In this document: in pieces, positions 9,131-16,752 of the stretch
How positions within the stretch are numbered: the first letter of the stretch is position 1
Layout: the number at the start of each line of letters is the position of its first letter
NCBI RefSeq assembly: GCF_042660705.1
Contig: NZ_JBHSUQ010000001.1
DNA length: 64,000 bases
Source: Undibacterium_A arcticum
GTDB lineage: Bacteria; Pseudomonadota; Gammaproteobacteria; Burkholderiales; Burkholderiaceae_D
Direction: 5' to 3' (one strand)
Made by a program: the position numbers and the translations under genes
Notes under the pieces: generated by a model
The model's database searches: none
Told to the model about the DNA's origin: nothing
The model's input: the letters and a program-made list of their open reading frames with translations, nothing else

Positions 9131-9528
9131 GAGGACTCCCCTTTCCCATTGCCTTCATCTCGGCAAAGCCATTGCAGGGATCGAGGCCATAGACTTCGCG
9201 CTAGTTGGCTGTGATTTAGCAGGTGCGAAGATTGATGGCTGCTGAGGAAATTTGCGGATTGAGAAGGATATTTTGTTGTGTTGCTGAGTTTCTTGTAGCC
9301 GAGAATGCTCAAGTGAGGCGGCGATTCTTGAGAGCATTGATCCGAGTAGTCAAGGTAATCTGTGTTGAACGGAGAGGCACTACGCTTGATGTCATACCCA
9401 TTAGAATTTTTATCTGAGGCGGGGGCCGCCGGGTAAGCGGTATATTGGTCGATCACCGCAGTTGTCATCGCCGTTTTTGGGATGACCTCCTGTAATGCAA
9501 TCGACGGGGCAGGCTTTTCGGTCGTCAT
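9127..9528 (-). CDS. Unrecognised small ORF in the exopolysaccharide operon
   Basis: A 133-residue ORF that I do not recognise. It has no signal peptide or membrane segment and is rich in Ser, Pro and Asn. In its favour are AAGGA nine bases before the ATG, an ATGA overlap with algD, and filling a gap of ~500 nt in a tightly packed operon. Against it are the lack of any motif and an amino-acid make-up that looks like non-coding sequence. It may be an untranslated spacer or a frame-damaged gene. Confidence 0.3.
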   Translation of the reverse strand: MTTEKPAPSIALQEVIPKTAMTTAVIDQYTAYPAAPASDKNSNGYDIKRSASPFNTDYLDYSDQCSQESPPHLSILGYKKLSNTTKYPSQSANFLSSHQSSHLLNHSQLARSLWPRSLQWLCRDEGNGKGESS

Positions 9529-9637
9529 GGATATTGATCCTTGGTGCTCTTCAGTCTTTTATCATTTTGGCATTACGTGCTTTTGTTGGCTTGACCTGCA
9601 TCATGCGAATGAAGGAGCGAGAAGAGTCGGTACGGAT

Positions 9638-10651
9638 TTAATATCCTTGTGGATTCATGCTTTGCCAGCGCCAGTGATCCGCGCACATCTCTTCCAGATT
9701 TTTTTCTGCGTGCCATCCCAGCAGTTCACGCGCTTCCGTCGGCGATGCATAACAACTGGCGATATCGCCGGGACGGCGCGGAACAATGTCAAATGGAACA
9801 GCACAGCCACTTGCTGCTTCAAAGGCACGCACCGCTTCCAGTACACTGTAGCCCTGACCCGTGCCGAGATTGATCGTGAATCCACCCGGTTGCGTAAACA
9901 AGCGGCGGAGTGCCGCGACATGTCCCCGGGCCAGATCTACCACATGAATGTAATCGCGTATGCCGGTGCCATCCGGTGTCGGATAATCATTGCCAAAGAT
10001 TGCTAGTTTGGCGCGCCGGCCAACTGCGACCTGTGCGACAAAAGGCATTAGGTTATTTGGAATGCCTTGCGGGTCTTCACCGATCAATCCGCTTGGGTGC
10101 GCACCTGCCGGGTTGAAGTAGCGCAGTATGCTGATGCGCCAATTTGGATCGGCCTGCATCAGGTCATTCAGAATCTGCTCCACCATTAATTTTGAGCGGC
10201 CATAGGGATTAGTCGCTGATAATCTTGCCGACTCCTTGATGGGCACGGATTCCGGGTCACCATAGACGGTGGCAGAGGAACTGAACACAAATCGCTTGAC
10301 GTTAGCCTCGGCCATTGCTGTCAATAGCGTCACTGTACCTGAGACATTATTATCGAAGTACAACAGGGGCTTTGCTATCGATTCACCCACCGCTTTCAGT
10401 CCGGCGAAATGTATGACGGCATCAATTTCGTGTTCCCGCATTACACGGTCCAAAGCCGGACGGTCGCGAACGTCGGCCTCGTAAAAGGTCACCCGACTAC
10501 AACAGATGCGTTCCACCCGTGCAATTGACTTGCGCGAACTGTTGCGGAGATTATCCAGTGCGACAACAGCGAAGCCGGCCTGCAGCAATTCAACGCAGGT
10601 ATGTGATCCTATATAACCGGACGCACCAGTAACGAGAATTTTGTTTGGCAT
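9638..10651 (-). CDS. galE: UDP-glucose 4-epimerase
   Basis: A 337-residue short-chain dehydrogenase-type epimerase, a normal length for GalE. The NAD motif is VTGASGYIGSHTCVELL; catalytic residues are in SSSATVYG (Ser) and NPYGRSK (Tyr and Lys); RYFNPAGAHPSG and the C-terminal PRRPGDIASCYA block are typical. It interconverts UDP-glucose and UDP-galactose in the cytoplasm, supplying galactose units to the polymer made by this operon. It stands 154 nt downstream of manC, a gap with no clear hairpin, and ~110 nt upstream of the next ORF. Confidence 0.93.
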   Translation of the reverse strand: MPNKILVTGASGYIGSHTCVELLQAGFAVVALDNLRNSSRKSIARVERICCSRVTFYEADVRDRPALDRVMREHEIDAVIHFAGLKAVGESIAKPLLYFDNNVSGTVTLLTAMAEANVKRFVFSSSATVYGDPESVPIKESARLSATNPYGRSKLMVEQILNDLMQADPNWRISILRYFNPAGAHPSGLIGEDPQGIPNNLMPFVAQVAVGRRAKLAIFGNDYPTPDGTGIRDYIHVVDLARGHVAALRRLFTQPGGFTINLGTGQGYSVLEAVRAFEAASGCAVPFDIVPRRPGDIASCYASPTEARELLGWHAEKNLEEMCADHWRWQSMNPQGY

Positions 10652-10805
10652 GATTAGAATGACTTAAGGGGACATCTCCAAATGCATAGACCCGGCCATC
10701 AATGTATGCCAGGTGCTGATTCCGGGTCCTTGCGTTAGCGCGTATATATTGCTGTTCGATATGTACTTTTTTGCCGCTCTATGCACAGTCTTGCCATCAC
10801 GGTGC

Positions 10806-12225
10806 TCAGACTCGACCGTAATTGTCCTGCAGCCGAACAATGTCGTCTTCGCCCAAATACGCGCCGGACTGAATTTCGATCAGTTCCAACGGAATTTTTT
10901 TCCGGGATTCTCCAGCGAGTGCACAACTCCGAGTGGAATAAAGGTGGACTGGTTTTTCCGTTAGCAGATATTCCTGATCGCCATTGGTGATTTTCGCGGT
11001 GCCGGACACCACCACCCAGTGTTCTGCGCGGTGGTGGTGCATTTGTAGCGATAGCTTGGCGCCTTGTTTGACTGTAATACGCTTGACATGAAAACGCGCC
11101 CCGGTCCCGATTGAGTCGTACGACCCCCAAGGGCGGAATATTTCGCGATGCTGTGTTGCTTCTGTGCGCTTGGTATCGATCAGATGCGCTACCAGCCTTT
11201 TAGCTTCCTGGGCGCTATCGGCGTCCATGATCAACAGGGCATCTGCGGTTTCAATGATGATCGTATTTCGCATGCCTACAGCGGCAATCAAGCGGGCGCT
11301 GCCATGCACCAGGCAGCCTTGGCAATCCTGCAGCATGACATCGCCCTGTTTGGCATTATTGTCGCAATCTTTTTCGGAAGCTTCCCATACAGATGCCCAT
11401 GACCCAATATCGCTCCAGTCAGCATCCATTGCCACCATGGAGGCGTTTTTGGTACGTTCCATTACCGCATAATCGACTGCCTTGCTGGGGCTGCCGGTAT
11501 ATGACTGGCTGTCGAGCCGAATAAAACTCAAATCCTGTTTGGCCATTGCCATGGCCTGACTGCAGGCGGCAACAATTTCCGGCTCAAAGTGCGCAAGTTC
11601 TTCCAGATAACGACTGGCACGAAAAATGAACATGCCGCTATTCCAGAAATAGTGTCCGCTGGCGAGATAGTGTTCAGCGGTGGCACGATCCGGCTTTTCC
11701 ACATATTCGATTACAGGCCGCGCTTGCCCCGGCTCGGCAGTGCCTGCTCGGATATAACCATAACCGGTCTCGGGGCCCAGCGGGGCAATGCCAAAGGTCA
11801 CCAGGTTGCCTCTTTCGGCAGCGGCTTTTGCTGTGTGAACGGCAGTATAAAAGGCCGCATGGTTTTTAATTACATGATCCGACGGCAGTACCAATAACAA
11901 AGGATCGTCGCCCCTGGATAGCGCATGCAAGGCAGCAGCGGCAATCGCCGGTGCCGTATTGCGCCGTGCCGGCTCCAGCAGAATCTGGGCGTGTTCCATG
12001 CCGATTTCCCGTAATTGTTCAGCCACCACAAAACGCGAAGTTTCATTGCAGACGAGAATGGCAGGATCGACATTCGCAATACCTGCAAGCCGTTGCATGG
12101 TTTGCTGCAGCAGGGTTTCCTTGCCAAGCAAGCGTAAACTGCTTGGGGTAAGTCTCGCGCGATAGAGGCCAGAGCCGGGTCCCTGAGCCCCCGCAAAGAA
12201 TGACGGGAACAAGAGGAGTAGTCAT
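10806..12225 (-). pseudogene. manC: Mannose-1-P guanylyltransferase / mannose-6-P isomerase, three frame breaks
   Basis: Bifunctional ManC/AlgA-type enzyme, ~472 residues if repaired. The pyrophosphorylase signature ILCGGSGTRLWPLSRE and YPKQF are read from the ATG at 12225, which overlaps the Nudix stop as ATGA. The frame then slips at a short T run near 12138-12141; two extra T would restore QFLRLLGKETLLQQ. A second shifted island at ~10878-10958 lies in the isomerase cupin: one A too many in an A5 run and two too many in an A7 run. Repair gives LTENQSTFIPLGVVHSLENP. All three breaks are in homopolymers and the repaired length is a multiple of three, so sequence error is likely. The product GDP-mannose feeds AlgD. 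Confidence 0.8.
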
Positions 12226-12733
12226 TTTACGGTCGATTCAAAATAAGCTTGCGTATAGGGCTGGATCAGCGGGTGCTGCATTGCCTGGTCCGGTTGCATC
12301 CAGATGTATTGGCTATGTTGTTGGCGGGGCAGCGCGAACAATCGATGCTCTGTTTGCAGGAGATAGGCGAGCACAACGTAGTGTGTGCCCGCACCGATGA
12401 CGCCGGCAAAATTGACATCATAAAAAGGCTCAAAGACGCCGACGAACCGACTCTGTGCAATGTGCATGGTGCAGCCAAATTCGCTTCATTTTTTCGAATT
12501 CTCTCACCCGTCACCAACCAGAATCCATGGGCTGGCGCGTTATTGCGCAAACCTAGCAGCACGGCTTCCTCCGAGTCGGTCACTATCAAGTCAATGGCAA
12601 CCAATGGCGTACGCGCTACCACGCTCGCAAACAATTCTGCCGTCAGGAAGGATCCCGGTTTTGAGCCCGAGACACTGTCGATGTGGCAGGCGTCAGTGAC
12701 TTCATCCGACAGGATAAGGGGACTAATAGGCAT
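12222..12733 (-). pseudogene. GDP-mannose mannosyl hydrolase-like Nudix protein, broken
   Basis: The N-terminal half (from MPISPLILSDEV, then FASVVARTPLVAIDLIV and APAHGFWLVTG) and, in another frame, the C-terminal half (SRFVGVFEPFYDVNFAG, THYVVLAYLLQ, QQHSQYIWMQP) match the GDP-mannose mannosyl hydrolase family. Between them, after ERIRKNE, about 37 nt are missing where the family has its modified Nudix motif with the metal-binding helix; the join is out of frame. Gly is also replaced by Glu in what should be a GGR motif. The enzyme would hydrolyse GDP-mannose. It overlaps the transferase gene by 11 nt and manC by 4, so this operon is tightly coupled. Confidence 0.65.
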
Positions 12734-14164
12734 GATTACCCGTCCATCCTTTGAATGCAGTCCAGACAATGATGCGCAAGTCGAGCCAGAACGACCAGTT
12801 GTGAATGTAGTAGAGGTCGGATTGCACCCTCTTTCCATTTTGTCTAAGGTATCGGTTTCACCTCGATGACCATTGATTTGGGCCCACCCGGTAATACCAG
12901 GCTTGACCCGATGCCGCAGCATGTATAGCCTTAGAGCATCTTTGTACATCTCATTGTGTTGTAGTGCGTGCGGCCTTGGGCCGACGACCGACATATCTCC
13001 CATCAGTACGTTGATGAATTGTGGCAGTTCATCCAGACTGGTGCGCCGCAGGAATTGCCCGATGCGGGTGATGCGCGGGTCGTTTTTGGTAGCTTGCGTG
13101 ACCTTGCCATGCTCTTGATGCAATTGCATCGAGCGGAATTTATAGATGTTGAATTTTTTCCCATTCAAGCCCAGCCTGGATTGCCGGAACAGCACCGGGC
13201 CGGGGGAAGAATATTTGATGCCGATTGCAATCACCGCGAATAATGGCAGCAACAGTATCAGCACGATGGAGGCGAACAGTTTGTCGAACAGGTCCTTGCC
13301 GATGCCGCCCAAGCCGCTGGAGCTAGGGCGGTTTAAATCGATTGCAGGCATGCCCAGAAAGTCGATCATCTTGCGGCTCAACATTTGCAAGCTGAAAATA
13401 TCGGGCATCCAGCGGATATCGACCAGGGTGTTACGCAGTGAATACTGCAGTTGATGTAATTGATCCGATGCGCTCATTGGCAACGTAATCCAGATTTCAT
13501 GAATGCCATTAGCCGTTACAAAATCATGAATGTCTTCCAGCTGATGAATTTTTACTATTGCGGGGTCTTTGAACTTGTCGGTGTCCCTGCAGGCATGTAC
13601 GCCTTTTACTTCATAACCGTACCAGTCCTGTTGCAATGCGCGTTTATGCATTTCTTGTCCGACGTGGCCATAACCCACGATTACCACGCGCTTGTTATTC
13701 AAGCCATTTTTACGCAAATAGCGCAGTATTGAGTACACCAGTGTTCTGTAGGTCACTAAAAAGATAATGCTGACTACGTACCAGTAAATCAACCACAAGC
13801 GTGACAATGCGCCTACGTGGTGGATCAGGAAGCTGAAAAACACTCCGATTAGAAAAACCAGCGCCAAAGTGGCCGCGAGCCGTCCGAACATGTTGGGCAT
13901 AAGTCGTCCACGCCATGATGCATACAGATCGAATTGTGGGAATAATAAAAAAGCCAGGCCGCTAGAAAAGTAAAGCAGCACGGTGTGAACGGGGGAAGCC
14001 ATGTCGAGAGAGGTATTGAAATGAAGCTGGCTGGCGAAATGACCGGCCGCCAGCAGCACAAGAACATCCATCAGCCGCATCGAAAATTCCAGCCCGGTAG
14101 AATTCTTGAGAATTAAATCATGCATGATCGGCCTGCCATTTCGTTCGTTTGAAGCGCTGCTCAA
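12723..14164 (-). CDS. Undecaprenyl-phosphate hexose-1-phosphate transferase (WcaJ/ExoY type), C-terminal frameshift
   Basis: Initiating enzyme of exopolysaccharide synthesis: it moves a sugar-1-phosphate to undecaprenyl phosphate at the inner membrane. Four or five N-terminal membrane segments and a CoA-binding-like domain (VVIVGYGHVGQEM) precede the catalytic domain with YKFRSM, RRTSLDELPQF, SVVGPRPH and HRVKPGITGWAQINGHRG. Near 12835 one A is missing after DKMER; repair yields the expected tail (YYIHNWSFWLDLRII) with a stop at 12723-12725 and ~480 residues. Unrepaired, the frame runs on 450 nt through the Nudix gene. The TTG at 14164 has GGAGGA upstream; an ATG at 14125 is the alternative. 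First main gene of the operon. Confidence 0.87.
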
Positions 14165-15143
14165 AAAACAAATTCCTCCGGTGCTTGCGGTACCCTATTG
14201 AACGCCGGTGCCTTTTTAGCCAAAAATGATTTTTCCAATGTGCTTTCCTTGCTTACAGAGCTGATTTTCTTTGAATTACTCTTCAAGTTAAATGTCGCTC
14301 CGTTCCGAAATAGCCGGTTGGTAATCGTTAGTGCTGGCGTGCTGGCGTTGCCATAAGACAAGTTTTCTACTCAATCACTGGACCGAAGGCGGATCCACAA
14401 GAAATGACGGATGTTGCCGGCCAATAAGAATTTCAGGCCCAAGTAATGAATCAATGCTGATCCATTGATAATGTCGAAAACTGATGTTTCGTATCGGAGA
14501 TTACGCACTGTTCATATCCGGTCTCCCGGCTTGCCTTGCGACGACCTTGTGATTCGTAAGAACAGCAAGAAGGCCAATGAAAGCAAGTTTTCCTGACACA
14601 AACTGAAATTTCAAAACATTCATCAGAGGCACATCATCAATTTGAATTAGTTCTTTCATCTCCGAGTTGATAACTATCAAAGTGCCAATTTTTAAAGAGG
14701 GGCAACCCACCCCTTCTATTGTTCAAGCACAAATCTTTTCTTCAGAAGGCGTTGTTGGCCCTATACGACAACCCGATTGATTCGCAATGGAATTAACAAA
14801 TTGTTACACATCGCCTGCTAACGCGATTGAGGTCCGACAAAGCATGTGACTTTGCGGTGGCGAATGTTGTATCGAAGCCGAACGGGAGGACGAAATGACT
14901 ATTTATGTAGCACGCAGGAAATATCCGTTGCCGATCGACATGATGAGGATGGCCGGCGCTACACCGGTGTTGCCGGGCTGGCGGGTCGGTTTCAGTAGGA
15001 CGGGGGTGGAAATTCTGATGCGCGTGGATTTCGCAGCGGGTAGGAAGGAAGTGATTTCACACTGCGCAGTCGGCAGAAAAGCAGAAGAATATTGTGCCGA
15101 TCCAAGGCAACCGGACCGGCACGAATCGACCGATGGGAGGAAA
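14165..15143. other. Long intergenic region upstream of the exopolysaccharide operon
   Basis: Low-GC stretch with no gene that I can defend. A 66-codon leftward ORF (14161-14361) ends in an overlap with the transferase start, and another leftward ORF lies at 14501-14710; neither shows a motif. A rightward ORF starting at 14895 has a strong GGGAGGA five bases before its ATG, but its 3' half runs antisense through the DUF3567 gene, so at most the first ~75 codons could be independent. The operon promoter is probably here; I could not fix its boxes. Confidence 0.4.
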
Positions 15144-15401
15144 TTAATGCAGCATCACGGGTTGTTGCATCAGAACATCGAATTGACCCAGGAATTCGTC
15201 GATTTCTTCAATGCTTGGTTCCGTCGCGATCAAATCCTGCACCTCCTGGCGGAACGATTTCGCCAGCGCGCCGCCGATGAAAATTTCACGCTTGCCTGGC
15301 TTGTCCATGATTTCATAGCCGCCAAAGCGCAGGGCTTCACGATTATCGTCTGCGCCAAACTCCACCACGCTGTATTGGTCGCTGTTGTAGATCAGGTTCA
15401 T
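15144..15401 (-). CDS. DUF3567 family protein
   Basis: An 85-residue protein starting MNLIYNSDQYSVVEF at 15401, with AAGGAG five bases before the ATG; an earlier in-frame ATG at 15485 adds residues atypical of the family. The body holds ALRFGGYEI, KREIFIGG and the acidic IDEFLGQFD near the C-terminus, as in the DUF3567 proteins that I know from Burkholderiales. No signal or membrane segment is present. Its function is unknown. It is the lone gene between the accessory region and the ntr block. Confidence 0.8.
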   Translation of the reverse strand: MNLIYNSDQYSVVEFGADDNREALRFGGYEIMDKPGKREIFIGGALAKSFRQEVQDLIATEPSIEEIDEFLGQFDVLMQQPVMLH

Positions 15402-15570
15402 ATGGACTCCTTGTGGGCCAAGCACTGCAAATTGGTCGGCTATTCCCTTAACGTATGAAATGGGGTTTCGGCATACCGATTTCAAGGTTTAGGATGTCGA
15501 CGCCCGGAAACTCGCTGTCGAACATTAGTCACATGCACCTGATAATACTAACGGCAAGGTGCAGGATTTC

Positions 15571-15941
15571 TTAAATCATGAGATCGTCGGTCAGGCTCAT
15601 CAGCTGATCGTAGGGTGCTTGGGTAAAAAGAACCGGATCTGCTCGCGATGCGTTGCAGTTGCTAGGCTGACAAAAAGTCTGGAAGGTGGGTGACGCAATA
15701 GTCGATTCAGCGTCACCCGCATGATCAGGTTGCCGGTGCAGCACAGGCAACCGGGGGCGATGCGGATAATGTTGAGCGGCGGCGAATGCTGTTCTGTCCC
15801 GAACCGCGACACGCCATCCGGCAATCCTTCCAGGATCAGCGCGGTTGTCGCATCCTGGCCGGCGCCGGCGGTGAGCGCTGCTGCGATCGCCGCTTCACGC
15901 GAAGCGGCGCATCCGCCAATGACGAGAGTGGTGAGCGTCAT
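15571..15941 (-). CDS. CobW-like cysteine-motif protein without a P-loop, frameshift near the end
   Basis: Small protein, ~123 residues if repaired. APGCLCCTGNLIMRV resembles the cysteine motif of CobW/COG0523 metallochaperone GTPases. The N-terminus VIGGCAASREAAIAAAL stands where a Walker A motif would be, but the Gly-Lys-Thr is missing, so GTPase activity is doubtful. In a T5 run near 15628, one more T would extend the frame to FFTQAPYDQLMSLTDDLMI with a stop at 15571. The start overlaps the ntrX stop as ATGA, so the two are co-translated. A metal-linked role beside a nitrogen regulator is only a guess. Confidence 0.5.
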
Positions 15942-16660
15942 TCCCCTTTTTTGGCAAGCTTGTTTGATTCGACGCCCAGTTGTTTCAACTTTCGGTACAG
16001 ATGGGTTCTTTCCAGTCCGGTTTTCTCGGCGACGCGCGTCATGCTGCCTCCTTCGCGCAACAGGTGATGTTGAAAATACAGTCGCTCGAACGCGTCGCGC
16101 GCCTCGCGCAGCGGCAAGTCGAACGACAGGTTGAACGAATGCGTGTCCTGGTGAACCCCCTGCATTGCCGGACGGCTCGTGACATGCGCCACGGTCGACG
16201 CAATCGGCGCGCTTGGCGAGGCATGCAAGCCGCGCTGTTCTTCCACCGGCAACAGTACCGGGCGGAGCGGGGTCGCCGACGCACGCGCGGTTTCCTGACC
16301 ACGGGTCAGTCCCTGCTGCACAGCTTTCAGCAATTTTTGCAGCGCGATCGGTTTTTCAAGGAAATTCATCGCGCCGATACGGGTTGCCTCGACCGCGGTG
16401 TCGATCGTCGCGTGGCCGGACATCATGATCACCGGCATCGTCAGCAAACCGTCGCGTTGCCATTCCTTCAGCAGGGTGACACCGTCGGTGTCTGGCATCC
16501 AGATGTCGAGCAACACCAGCTCCGGCGCGCCAGCCGCGCGGATCTCGCGTGCCTGTTGCGCATTTTCGGCGGTCTGTACCGCATGTCCTTCATCGCCCAA
16601 AATTTCCGAGAGCAACTCGCGGATGCCCATTTCATCGTCGACTACGAGGATGTTTGCCAT
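15938..16660 (-). CDS. NtrX-like response regulator without AAA+ domain
   Basis: A 240-residue response regulator. The receiver domain (residues 1-120) has the acidic pair in VVDDE, the phosphoacceptor Asp in LLDIWMPD, Thr/Ser in MMSGHA and Lys in LEKPI. A linker rich in Ala, Arg and Pro follows, then a Fis-type helix-turn-helix at the end (TRVAEKTGLERTHLYRKLKQLG). Classical NtrX has ~450 residues with a sigma-54-activating AAA+ domain between these parts, and that domain is absent here, so it cannot drive sigma-54 directly. It follows the sensor gene in the same direction and is its likely partner. Confidence 0.82.
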   Translation of the reverse strand: MANILVVDDEMGIRELLSEILGDEGHAVQTAENAQQAREIRAAGAPELVLLDIWMPDTDGVTLLKEWQRDGLLTMPVIMMSGHATIDTAVEATRIGAMNFLEKPIALQKLLKAVQQGLTRGQETARASATPLRPVLLPVEEQRGLHASPSAPIASTVAHVTSRPAMQGVHQDTHSFNLSFDLPLREARDAFERLYFQHHLLREGGSMTRVAEKTGLERTHLYRKLKQLGVESNKLAKKGE

Positions 16661-16752
16661 GTGTTTTCTGCCTTCCTCATTTCACCGGTTCCCGGTTTTA
16701 TTCTTTGCGCCTGCAATGACCGGGCAATCAATTTTTCAGATTAAGTATCAAC

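Noticed and set aside
12266..14164. A 632-residue transferase with a novel C-terminal domain
   Set aside because: The extra ~160 residues come from a one-base loss near 12835; the correct tail and stop are in the next frame, and the extension runs through the Nudix gene.
14895..15458. A 187-residue rightward ORF with a strong ribosome-binding site
   Set aside because: Its second half is exactly antisense to the DUF3567 gene and it has no motif. I mention it only in the intergenic entry.
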